Below are positions 23,736-34,962 of a stretch of 64,000 nt of DNA, piece by piece. Below the pieces are notes generated by a model. The model was not told the DNA's origin. It was given only the letters and a program-made list of their open reading frames with translations, and made no database searches. Within the stretch, counting starts at the first letter, position 1. Each line of letters begins with the position of its first letter. The stretch is taken from positions 8,662,179-8,726,178 of the forward strand of contig CAJINV010000003.1 in the NCBI GenBank assembly GCA_905178155.1. Reading direction: 5' to 3'. The position numbers and the translations under genes are program-made. The stretch is from Amoebophrya sp. A120 (lineage: Eukaryota > Sar > Dinophyceae > Syndiniales > Amoebophryaceae).

Positions 23736-23873
23736 CTTTTGGCCTTGGCATGTAATAAAAAATATGTCAGGACGAGCTAGCCGCGACCTGTCGCCAACGT
23801 CACACTTCTGGCCTCGGCATGCAAAAAATATGTCGGAAGCTAGCCACGATGAACTGTCGCCAACGTGATATGT
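23736..23873. repeat. imperfect tandem duplication of about 68 bp
   Basis: Two successive units both run TGGCCTYGGCATG, AAAAAATATGTC, GCTAGCC and CTGTCGCCAACGT. They differ by small indels and substitutions, so the duplication is not recent. Confidence 0.75.
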
Positions 23874-24024
23874 TTAAGCGAACCCGCCACCCTACGCCCA
23901 CCATAGTACAGGATAGTGCATAATATCATGTAAAAGTAGTTTGGGCGTACTACACAAATTCGCATGACAAGCAGCGCATGACTTGGAGCTAGAATCGCTT
24001 TGCGAATAGATCGAAGCTTTCCCC

Positions 24025-25852
24025 TCAATACTGCAGCAAATCGTCGAGCGTCTCGAACTGCTGCAGCTGGGATACGGGCAATGGGTACGCTATGAAGCTT
24101 CCATTGGGGAAAGTGACAAAATGGAATATGCCTTGCGGCGCATCTGCATGAAAAGTCCTTTGTTTTTGTTCGAGTTTTTCCGGTGAACAGTATAGCATTG
24201 CTGATGTACAACTTCTGCATATTCTTTTCGTTATTTTTTTGGTGCGGAAATCATAAAAACGAGAGAGGTTTTGGCTGTGCCGTAAACTAGAGCTACAGTG
24301 TGAATACAGATTCACTGATGTATGCAAGCAAGGGTCTTCGTCCACGTGGAAAAATATTCATCGCAACATGTTGCACATCTTAGAGGTATTTTTAAATTGC
24401 CGCGCTCCTGCCGGTTGGTATGGATTTGCAAAAATGCTCGGCAAGTTAGTTCCACTTTGGCAGTTTCCCCTTGGCGCTACCATATATGCGTTGCGGTAGT
24501 AGCGCTCGTGCACCCAGTCCCGGAGGGCCAGCGTGGTTGTCACGTTGAAGTTATGAAATTGCACAACTCCGCCCCGTCTTCCCCCAAATTTGCAGATCAT
24601 GGTAATGGAAAGCAACGCGAGCAGCATTACAAATGTGGATCGCGTCATGTCAAATCTTCCGCACACGGACCATGGTGCAGAAGTTTATTGGGCAGCTCAC
24701 TCTTGTCACACAAGCCATGCGAGTGCCCGAATTCAAAATCAAGCCTGCATGATTTGGCACTTTGTTGTATGAAAAAAAACCTAGGGTGAGGAGCTGTAGT
24801 TGATGTGCGCTCACGTAGAAGACCTCCCGCATCTGTGTGGTGCGCGTCCAGCCCTGCACTTTTCGCAAGTGCCGCGGTAACCGCGGTTGGAAAAATTGGC
24901 TCTGGCGTAGTGGTGAAAGGCCCTGCTGACCGTCGGAAGGACAATTCAGACCAGCCTGAGCTGAGGCTCCTCGTCGTCGCTGAACGTCCCTTTGCAGTGG
25001 AAGACCACCGTCTAGGATCGGCTCGGTCAAGGGCAGTGTACCGTTACCACCACCACCTCGCAAATCTTCTTCAAAGCGCGCCTTGTTTGGTAGAAGTGAC
25101 GCGGGGAGGATCCGCGGAGCCGATGTGTCTGTCGCGGGGAGAGCTTTTGCGTCGTGGTGTAGATGTGGAAGTGTCAGGTTGGAAATCGAGACTGTCAAAA
25201 ATAAAACGAACACCAATAGCGATGCATAATACTTATTAAAATCGACGCGGACGCCCCCAATGATTGGGCCCATCACCTCTGAGCGGCGCGTGACAATCTT
25301 TGAGACCCCTCCATCCAAATTGCCAAGCTCCTTGAGGCAAAGAACTGCTTTACATCTAGCGACAACCCTACTACACACGCTCACAAACGCCCTCGCTTGC
25401 TTTCTCTGCAAGACAGGCTCCTCTGTGTGCCCCGTCGCATCGAGAATCGCATCACAAAATTCGTTCACATGTTTTCGATCCCCAACCTAACATTACCACA
25501 GTAGATCGCGCCAATTTAGTATTGTACTATCGTGCCTCTGCCTCTGCATCAGTTGTTCGGAACACGGGGGCGCAGCCTTGTCGCGTGCGACCACTTCGTG
25601 GTTCAAATCTCTCGACGTCCCCTGGACCACTGGCCTCATCGCGCCAGGTACAAACTCGTGGTTTTGTTGGGCACGTCCACCCTCCGCCGCACAGTAGCTA
25701 TAGGAGTAAGCAGGATACCCCTGGCTGCGGGGGGTGATGTTGCTGCGAGTCTCTTCCGATAGAGGTCTCCGGTCCCCATGCCCGGGCAATAATATGGAAG
25801 AGAAGGGAGCAGCGAACTTAAGGAGTTGTGCTCCTAGCGCCAAAGAATGCAA
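24025..25852 (-). CDS. probable secreted protein of unknown function, with one introner
   Basis: The first exon starts at ATG 25852, with a hydrophobic, signal-like N terminus (MHSLALGAQLLKFAAPFSS), and runs to the introner at 25164-25500. After excision the frame continues ...LNWRDL|HHDAKALP... to about 24790. Further minus-strand coding follows: 24657-24358, itself starting MTRSTFVMLLALL and containing LRDWVHERYYRNAYM, and 24220-24025 ending FETLDDLLQY. I read these as later exons of the same gene, with junctions near 24.7 kb and 24.3 kb unresolved. The 24657 ATG could instead start a separate small secreted protein. No domain is recognised. Confidence 0.5.
25164..25500. mobile_element. introner, 337 bp, TGTGG variant
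   Basis: Ends TGTGGAAGTGTCAGGTTGG and TGTGGTAATGTTAGGTTGG (complement), so the family TAT start has become TGT at both ends. Perfect flanking repeats GTAGA lie at 25159-25163 and 25501-25505. Excision joins NWRDL|HHDAKA in frame. Confidence 0.9.
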
Positions 25853-26070
25853 GCCCAGCTTGTGCTTGTCTTCAACACTTGCTACGGTCTACAACACCTT
25901 GATGGTCCTGCAAAAAGCAAATCGATCGATACTGAAGAAGATGAAAACAAGCACTCGACGTGTGCTACAACTAATACAAATACTACTACTTGCTCCACCG
26001 CCATGAGGTATTATGCACCTGCGGGCATTTTTGTCGCTCTCTTGGCATCTTCACAAAAAGGGCACGAATT

Positions 26071-29000
26071 TCATGCAAAACCTAACCCCCCGAATAGACC
26101 ACTGCGCTTTTCCTTAGGGTTAGCAGCACGGTGTTGAGATCGGTCGCTTCCTCCCCTAGACAGGGCACCAGGGGCCCCCGCTTGCCGGTGTCGAAGATCG
26201 TACATTGCAAACTGGAGGTCGGACTTCAATTCTTGCAGAATGAACTCGCGATTTGCGCGGCTGTACCGCCCCACCTTGTAGCCCTTCCGAAACCTTCGGC
26301 ACAGAAAGAAGACCAACAAGTAGCGCGCAGGAACGAACAGGGAGAGCACCAACAAAAGTGCGAGCACTGCGGTCACGATGCGGGCAACGTCCTCGCATCC
26401 GCCCCCGCAGTCGGGCGAGAGCAAGTTTGCACGACGCTCGAGGTAATCCGCCCAATACAAAAACTTCCGCTCGTGTTTGTTGAAACGCAACAGATTTCGG
26501 TCCCAGAATTCCCGGACAAAGTTTCTGTTCCCGGATTTTTCAGTTTTTATAGCACCGGGAGGACTCTCCCCCGGACGATGGTGGCGCCTGGAGCTACTGC
26601 TTGCTGTTGGGATCATTTGAATGTGACTCGTTTCAGTCATAATTGTTCGCGTAGCGCTCCCGCTGCGTGCCCTGCTCTCTCGCGTCTTGGAGGCGCCGTC
26701 ATTGTCAAGGCCTGAAGCTGCATGAGTGACGCAGGAGCTGTTTTCTTTCTGTTTATTGGCATTTATGCTTTGGTCGGCCGAGCGGACATCAACAAGGTCT
26801 TCATGGTTATCAATCAGTTTACTTCGTCCACCGCCGCTCATCAGTACAACTGCTGCAGCATCATCCGGGACCAGAGGCGGTGTACCGGGATCGCTCCCGG
26901 CGCGCTGGTCGTTGACGAAGTATTTTTTCTTTTGCACGCTCCCGTCGCGCTGGTCGCTGACGAAGTATTTTTTTTTATTCTCCACCTGCGATCCGTCATT
27001 GCTTCCGTGTCGCGCAACACAGTCTTCGTGCACTTCGGGCAGCGCGTAGGTGCCACTACCTGGGGAGCCCCCACCAGCGTATCTGTGCCCCGCCTCATTT
27101 TGTGGATGCCGCTGTCGCTCCTGATCCTGTGCAGGACTGTGACTGTCACTAACATGATTCCAGGAGCAGGATGAAGGGCCCTGCATCGTTCGTGAGTGTC
27201 GTGGTGCCATGTAGTTGTAGCTCGACGGCATCGATTCTTGGTCCACCCTCACCTTGCAGTGATGATCGATTACAGCCCGAACGTCGTCTGGCGTTCCCTT
27301 GTTCCGGCCGTCACTGTCGGGATCTCCGTCTCCTGCGCACCCTGCCGCATCACAAATGTTCCCCGTGATCGCGCTTTGTGTCGAACTCTGTTGATGCCTC
27401 GCTGCGCCGTCCTGCTCTCGCTTGGCGGGCTTGCTTGGATTCGCCTCTCTTCTGTTTCTGTCACCTCCCTGACTAGAACAGTTCGGACTCCGAGTCGAGC
27501 TTGAACTCTTTGCACTGGTCGTGGGAGAGAGTTTTCCGTCGCGGCCAGCACACGTGCTCGGATGATCGAATACATATTTTTGCTCTTCACCGGACGCATT
27601 TTTGGAACGACCGCCAAGTAGTACCGTTGCACATTCACCTACAGCCATGGCAAAATTGGCGCGCCTCGGCCTAGTCGTAGTACCCCCCGTCGACGAAAGC
27701 AAGAGCGTGCGTGGTGCTGGTACTTCGTTAGAAGTAGAACGGACGCTGCTGTTAACGCCGCGGGGACAGAGGGAGCTTACTTCTATTTCTTCTGCCTCTT
27801 CATCTTCGCCGATGCTGGTGCATTTATTCGTGCACAACTCTGCTTCGTCTTCGCTTTCGCGGCAACTATGGGGTGAATCCGTAGGTATGATGCCCGTGCT
27901 GGTCGTCGTCCTGCAGCTCCCCGGTGGGCAATGCAAACCTGAGTTTGCAGCTGCAGACGAGACGTCGTTGTCCGTGTAATTGTGCCCTGCTGCCGCGGAC
28001 GAGCATGCATCATTGTCCTGGTCGTCCTCTGAGGGTGGAACCGACGGCAACCGTGACGGTGACCTCGCTGTTGACATTGTCTGACCGTCATTCCTCCGCG
28101 GACCCGGAGGTGGCTTGTTCCCGGCGACGTTTATTCGGTAATCATCTAAGCTAAAACTGGCATCGTGCCTTGTTTGCCTTTCGTCCTCACGGTGGTGCGC
28201 ATCTTTGTGGTCTTCGCAAAATGTTTTACTCTGGGTGCTGGCGGTAGAAAAACTATATTGCGCATCAGATGATGACGAGACTTTTATCAGCGACTCAACA
28301 TCATGATGAAGATTATAATCTTTATCTCCATCATCGTCCTCGAGCACTAGTACTTGGTCCTCCCTGTCCTCCCCCTCGCCGCTACGCATTGCAGTATGAG
28401 CAAATGTTCGTACGCAAGTATCAACTGAGGTGGACGTGGTGGCAGCACCAGCGGTTGCTGTTCTTGTCTCAGCGCTCCACCTTGGAGACGATGCGGTCCT
28501 GTTGACGAGAGACGGATCAGCTACTTTCACCCGGGCACAGTCGCCTTTGGTCGCATTTATCTTTGCAGCTGCAAGAAGTGTAGAGGCGGGCTGTAGGCGT
28601 CGTATCTCGGCAACAGCTAACTTGGTTTTCGTGTTCCGATCCCGCCCAGTGAGGCAGCTAGTAGTACAGAAACCCCGAGACATATGGAAGCGCCAGGCTC
28701 GAAATTGACTCTAAAGCGGCGTCATTCTTTATTGCGTTTGCTCCAAACAGCATGACATCGAAGAGCTACGGGCTGAATGTCCCGCGAGCGCTTCTTGGGC
28801 CTAAAAACGTAAACGCGTGTTATATATGTTATGCAAGACGACCCTCCTCGCGATCTGGTGTGTGCACCAGAAAAGCAAGGCGCATCAGCCCACTTCTGGT
28901 GGGACGTGCAGCTGCAGGCTAAAAACAGAAGTGCGAAAAAAATTACCTATTTACTTCGAAGCAACAACATGTGGACAAATGTGGTTTATGCACAGCTTCC

Positions 29001-32000
29001 TAAATTTGACATGCGCCGCATAGAAAATGGGGATCCAACAACTAGTGCCGATGTTATTTCTATTTCAATTCGTGGTTTGCAAATCGCTATCGCTCTCTCA
29101 ACTTTGTTAATTTCGAGCCTGGCATTCCCATACGGCAAGACAGGACTCTGCCGATCGGCGGTCGTGGACGCCAGGTCGGAAACCGGCGACACTTTCATCG
29201 ACGGATATGTAGCGCAAATATGTCTGGATCTGGATTTGTCGATGCAAGATTTGAAGCGCAAGGAGATCTGTGACGAATGGAGAGAAGTGGCGAAGTTTTT
29301 TGTCGTGCTGAAAGGCACCAGTTTTTTTATCATGCGCACAACTATATTTACCGAATGAATCTGGAAGAATCGTCGTAAATAAACTTCGCCTGCTGGTGCA
29401 GCGTTTATGCCATGCAATCTTCTGGATCTGGTGCTCTGTCTCTGCAATCATGCGAGTACCAGCAACACAAATTTCCAGACCCAGACACATCTGCACTCGA
29501 TAACGGAGGACCGCGAACATTTTCGCTGACAATCTCTGCATCTGCTCTCTCGGATGCGCTGCGTGAAAAGGCGCGAGCATTATAAAAATCCTCATAATCG
29601 TCCCCATCGCCATTTCGCCGCTCGCCTGCGGGAGTGTTCCGAACTTTATCATCCCTAATGGTTTTTGCAGCTGCTTCGCGATCTTCCGCTCCTCGGATGG
29701 TCGTCTTCTTAGTATGATCTTCCGGCGGACGAGTGGTCATAGCATGATCCCCCACAACCAGGGACAAGAATGACCGGCGCTGCGGCATCTGATCACCTTG
29801 CTCGTGCAACAGCCGCGGCGATTTATTACGAGCGGAGTGCTGTGGCTGTACGGAACAAGAAGAGCGGCCTGGCTCTTGCGTATCTACTTCGTGCTCTTCG
29901 TCATCGCAAGACGCTGACCGAGAGCTGTCGGTCTGCTCTGTTGCAGATCTTCTACGTCTTGGAGATGTACCCCAGCTCAGGTATGCCAGCGCGTCGCCGG
30001 CGTGTGGCGAAGTGGATTCGCTACCGGAGTAGAACCCTTCCACGGGGAGCCCTACATGCCGCCGCTCACGAAAAAGCGAACGGTAAGTGGTATCACCTGC
30101 TCAGCTGTCACAATCTCAAGCGTTACTACACAACTGAAAAGCGGCGACGCCAAAAGCGCATGTCGTAGCTACCTAAGCCTACTCTGATCGGAATACGCAT
30201 GACAAGTTCCGGAGCCCCCAAGGAAGCCCCACTAGAATCTGGCAAAGCCCGATTCTATATCTATTGAAATTGATGCGATATCACTTGAGATTATAACAAC
30301 TGAGCAAGCCATAAGTGGCTTTGTTCGTGAGCAAGGAGGATGATCCGATCAAGGATCGACTGTAACTCCATCCGTTGTCATCGGTTACTGGGGAAACTTA
30401 TGCGATTTTCAAGCGGTGCACGTGCATTGCTTGCCTTCAGGACGTGAATCGTCTTCATGCAGAGGAGCGGCCACTAGCTATCACCCCCCCAGACGATAAA
30501 GCTACCTCGCGCGACATGATGCTCGTGAAGGGCTATTAAATAGCATGGAAGTATTAATCCGTTCCTGTTCCAAATTGAAAATTGTAGCGCAAGATGAAGC
30601 GCAACAAGAATAAACGGAAAAAAAAATGTTTCAATTTGCATACTCTTAGTCTTACTCTTATTCCTGCGTCACAAATAATAAATTCATGTATGCACCAGCT
30701 ATTGTCTTTGTAACGCTTGAGAACTGCATAGAACTCGAACCTCCCACCGGTAAGCACAGCCGTTTTCCATCGCCCGTGGAGGTGCACAAGGTGCGCCAGT
30801 CGCGGCATCTCGCCACGGTGGAGGGTCACTGAAAACGAGGCGAGCCGCAGAAAAACCTCCCCAAAACCAACATCTCTGGGATTCGATTTTCTCCAGGCGG
30901 CCTGCTTCCCCCATGGCTTTACGGACGTGGCCTCGGTACTGCGGTAGAGGATGTTGACCTGAGCGAGGCTGTGGCGCGTTTGTGCTGGATGAGTAAGACC
31001 AAGACGCCGGCGTCCGCGATTGCTTCGACGTCTTGATCTTGTTTTTCGTGTAGCGTAAAACCTTTCGCGTTCTGTTTTGGAAGCCTGTATTGGACTCCTG
31101 TGACCTTGCTCCTGCTCCGGTCGTTTCGTCTGCCATGGACGCCAGCACATGCGGGCATTCGGGAGGAGGAAAAGAGCGATCCCAAAAAAGAGAAGAGGAA
31201 CAAATTTGTTCTTGCCCAACTGCTACTGATGAGGCAATGGAGTGTGACGTCCTCTGCTCCCGCCCTGCTCTCTTATCATGACCTGGTGAAGTAGGAGAAC
31301 TTTGATCGCCGACGTGGCGTCCAGCGCCGAGCGCCAGGTTAGCACCCCCGTCGCTGCCGCGCTTGTTGTCGGAATGGGGGACTTGGGCTTGACCCCACTG
31401 TGTGCCTTGCTCCGCCAACGCCGTGCCTACGCGGGTGGTCCTCGACCTGCCCAGCCCATGCTGGCGCTCAAGCTCCGGGTCCGCAGCGTCTTCAAATGCG
31501 ACAGCTCCAGTCGGGCGGAAAGTCGTGGTTTGGACGAGGGGAGGTGAATAATGTCTGGAGCTGGACGATGAGCAAAATAAATCTGCGCCAGAATAATCTG
31601 TGGGCGAAAGTTGCCGGCTTCGAGCATCACATGCTCGCTGGTCCCGATTGGACAGCAAGGGGGCTTGCTGTGAAGGTGCGCCATCACAACCAGGAGTCTG
31701 CCCCTGCACCGAGTAAGTTTGAGTTCGCGCCGCCTGCACCTGCTTCTGGAGTTCAGCATCATCGTCGGCGAAGCGTTGCGCGGTAGGTGCTGCAAAGCCA
31801 CCCCCTATGTCGACCGTCGTCGAAAGCAGCGTTCTACGCGCACTAGAGCAGCTTGTGGATATCATTCTACAACTTGAACTTGATGGCGTTTTGGTTTTCA
31901 TTCGCTGCTCATAATTTTGTTCCCGCTGGTCCTCAAGGTCAAGGACTTCGGCGAATAGCTGCTGTGCCCCGTTTAACAGCGCAAGTTCAATGCGCTGCTC

Positions 32001-34847
32001 TCGTCGTCGAGCCCGCCAACAACTAGAAAGCCACCAAATCGCGCGCATGGACAAATCAATTAACCACGTTCTAAAGCGCAGAAATTTCTCCAGCGCCGTC
32101 GGTGGAGCCGCGTGCGGAACTACAAGACTCGCCAGGAAGACGCGCTCAGAGTCAGACCTTTGCGTTGCGGTCCAGTTGCTGTTCTTACAAGCAGATGACG
32201 GAGATAGTACTGCTGCAGCACCTGCTGCTCCAGTCGCGAGCAAAGCGTCCAACCACCAGCCTTTCTTTTCCAGTTTTGTCGTCGGGATGCTTTCTGGAAG
32301 ATCAGCATCTATACCTGACACAACCTGTCGCAGCCCAGCCGGCGCGACTAGCGCGGCAGCTGACCGATCATGAGCGAAGTGTGTTCTTTCTCCGCCCGCC
32401 GCGACGGCGTTGCTTCTGGTCATCTTCGGTCTTGTCGTGGCTTCAAGGTCTTTGCGTCTTGGCGCTGCGAGCAAACCGGTGCCTTTCTTGTCATTTGGCG
32501 AGTTTTTGCGTATGTTGACACTCATCTGGTGCTCACTGCCTCCTTCTTCTTCTTGCTCTACGCGGCACCCCGCAAGACAGTGATTTGCACCATTAGGGCC
32601 GGTCAAGTAGGTGGCTTCTAGGTTTTTCCTTCCTGCTGTTCCGGCATGAAAATTTGGAACCGCTGTTGCCGCATGCGCTAGTCGAGGTAGAGTTTTATGA
32701 CCCTGGTAATCTTCGTGGCGTGGACTGGGCAACACTGCGATGGTTTTGGCTTTCGCCATCCGCCCACTTTCAATGGTTCTACCCAACCTGGTGCCAGTGC
32801 CATCATGATCCGATCGAACGATTCTCCTTGAGATATCGGCTGCCGTGCCGGAGCAAATCTGCGTAGTCAACATTCGTGAGCAGGGTTTCTGCAGGACGTC
32901 ATCCTTTTGGGGCAAGTCCTTGCGTCCATCATTCTTGAGCAGATGAGATATGCTGTTGCTCCTGGTGTGTTGACCGAGCTGGACTTGCCCTGGTGCGGAA
33001 AGAGGCTTGGGCGAGGTCGGCCACTGGAGCTGGCTGCAGCAAAGGTAAAGGAAAACGAGGACCACAGAAAATTCCAGGGAGCATAAAATATGCATGAGCA
33101 ACAATGCGAGAACCACCAAACTAAACGCTGGGTCTTCCCACCGCTCAATACGTTTCCACCGTTCCGAACTACGCTTCATCCGCTTCGCCAAGGCCTCTCC
33201 CCGTTTGAAAAAGTGCTTTATCCGGTCAATCTCCTCTTTGTCAAGAATACGTGTTCGCATCAGCGCGTTCTGTACTCGGAGTGCTCGCTGCTGCATCAGC
33301 CGATGCCGGGGCAGGGGTTTGAACAAGTGAGAGAGTGGGTGCCACACCACCACCGCGCAGCGAAGTTCGGCCACGGCAAGGTTCTCGCGAGAAACGCCGT
33401 GCTGTCGAATGCTCTCCGTGTTTTTCAGCAGCCATCGGTGCCTCGCTTTCCGGTTGCGCCCGAGCGTCCGGAGCGGAATTCCCACCGTTGCACGACACCG
33501 ACCGCCACGCCAGGCCTCAAAATAGATTTGTAGGTCGGGGTCGTCGATGTCGGACCATAGACACACTTCTCCTGCCGACGGTTGTTGTTGACTTCCCCAG
33601 ATGCGCGCGCAAACTTCCGCGAACTGCCCCACTCGAATCACCACGAAAGCTTGTTTGCTCTCGTCCTCCAGCGACGCGGTGGGCAGGTCTACGTCTTTGG
33701 AGTCCCTTGTCAGAAAGCGGAGATCCTGGACTGAAACCACTAACTTGAGGGCCGGGCGGCTCGCTACTATGAAGTCTTGTTCATGTTGATCTTCTGCTTT
33801 CCTCACACGGCGACACGCTTGCTCGGCGAGCGACGCCCGAAATCGAGCATTTTGGTTGACACCAACAGGACGGAAGTAGGCTGTCGTGGTTTGTTGACGA
33901 AGTTCATCAATGTCTGCTCCGCCGCGCCACTTTCTCTTTATGCGCGAAAGTCCTCCTCCAGGAGGGTGACCCAGCTTGCGCCGCACGGACGAGGCCTTGG
34001 ACCTCAGCCAGGCCCACAGACCTGGGTCCCGAGACGCGGTCGACCACTTCGCGCCATCAGCAGAAACCACATGGCTGCTGGCTGCAACCTGGTCTTCATA
34101 CTCATGGGCATCTTCTGCCGACCTCCCGGACGCTGCGGATACACAAGAAAACCAATCTTCCCTGCTAGCGGTGTCAGGATCACAAACGGCTCTCAGCTCT
34201 CGGTCAGCGTTGAGTATTCCTCGTCGTTCGTTGTGAATCTGAATTCTCGAATTGTTTTTTTGCTGTGCCGTTTGTTCTTCGCGAATAAGGCTACTATGGT
34301 TCTCTTTCACGACAACTTTCTCAGCAGATGGAGAGAGCACAGATTTTGATTGAGCTTCTTGCAGGACTTCTCGTTGCCGTTCGCTTGCCACGAGTATGCT
34401 TGCCCAGCGTCGTCCTGCAGTGTCGTTTCCCGCTCCTCCGCAACGGCTCCCCGCACGGACATGACCATCATGCTGAGGATGAAAAACGGGGGCCGCGTGC
34501 TTCGGTGCTCCATTCTGATTGTGAGCAGACTCGTCTCGTCGGCGCGTGCTGGACGAAGCATGCGCTGCTCTCGATAAAAAAGCAGGTTTTGACCATAAAC
34601 ACTTTGGGAGATGATCAAAAAGAACGGACACCGAGCCGGAAGATCCGTGAGTGTCACTGCAGAAGGGGAGGATGCTGCTGTCGCATTTTTTTCCCGCCAC
34701 ATCGGCTGAAGCTTTGGTTTCCGCGGGGCGGCTTCTGCTCTTGCTAATCCGATTCTTATGAGGGAAATCATTCAACGGCTGGATTGCTGCAGTTCCAACG
34801 AAGTGCGTGCGGCAAGTGAGCTGACACGCAGTTCGCAGAGCGGCCAA
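26071..34847 (-). CDS. C2-domain membrane protein (MCTP/ferlin-like architecture)
   Basis: Exons, minus order: 34847-31062, 30958-30731, 30100-29503, 29200-29133, 28677-26071. One 103-bp GT-AG intron (30959-31061) and three introners separate them, and every join is in frame. A C2-like domain lies at about residues 366-505 of the first exon (motif LWSDIDDPDLQIYFEAW), then WEDPAFSL and a hydrophobic hairpin at 574-604. A second beta-rich, C2-like stretch (VNILYRSTEATSVKPWG onward) spans the next two exons. The last exon is long, acidic and disordered until a membrane segment (VTAVLALLLVLSLFVPARYL) and a basic tail near 26300. The order C2, W-x-D-P plus hydrophobic pair, then a final P-A-R-Y-L membrane segment recalls the C-terminal region of MCTP proteins (my inference), suggesting Ca2+/lipid-dependent membrane tethering. 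The first exon has no ATG near its start, so it probably continues upstream. Confidence 0.65.
26905..26990 (-). repeat. in-frame tandem duplication KKKYFVxDQRxGS
   Basis: Within the last exon of the C2 gene, 13-14 codons are duplicated: KKKYFVSDQRDGS followed by KKKYFVNDQRAGS. The DNA units share GCGCTGGTCG(C/T)TGACGAAG and a T-rich run. It is a recent local duplication in a disordered region. Confidence 0.8.
28683..29132. mobile_element. introner, 450 bp, TATGGAAGYGYCAGG family
   Basis: Left TATGGAAGCGCCAGGCTCG and right (complement) TATGGGAATGCCAGGCTCG, both followed by AAATT. Flanking 5-mers AGACA and CGGCA match at 3 of 5. Excision joins RQSPVLP|RGFCTTS in frame. Confidence 0.85.
29206..29502. 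mobile_element. introner, 297 bp, GTCTGGRTCTGG family
   Basis: Left TATGTAGCGCAAATATGTC and right (complement) TATCGAGTGCAGATGTGTC, both continuing TGGATCTGG or TGGGTCTGG. Perfect flanking repeats ACGGA lie at 29201-29205 and 29503-29507. Excision joins NVRGPP|SMKVSPV in frame. Confidence 0.9.
30106..30730. mobile_element. introner, 625 bp, CTCAAGCGTTAC family
   Basis: Left TGTCACAATCTCAAGCGTTAC trimmed to its shared core TCTCAAGCGTTAC, and right (complement) TATGCAGTTCTCAAGCGTT. The flanking 5-mers TCAGC and GAACT do not match, so this is probably an old or rearranged copy. The element-plus-5 rule still restores the frame (GRFEF|AGDTTYR). It is long enough to contain a nested insertion, none identified. 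The same terminus recurs at 53272. Confidence 0.65.
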
Positions 34848-34857
34848 CCAAGCAACG

Positions 34858-34962
34858 TATCACTTAGGAAAACCACTCGCCCGCCCTACTCCCCTTTTCC
34901 TAAAACTGATCTGTGAGTCTCCTCTAACATGCCAAAGGACATACAAGAACCCTACAAGTAGA
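34858..34962. mobile_element. tentative short introner, 105 bp
   Basis: Left TATCACTTAGGAAAAC and right (complement) TCTACTTGTAGGGTTC are weakly similar; flanking CAACG and ACATG match at 2 of 5. Removing it by the usual rule would read through the TAG at 34952-34954 and fuse the upstream coding region to the C2 gene, which lacks its own ATG (join SQPM|SWLAAL). This is suggestive only. Confidence 0.35.
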
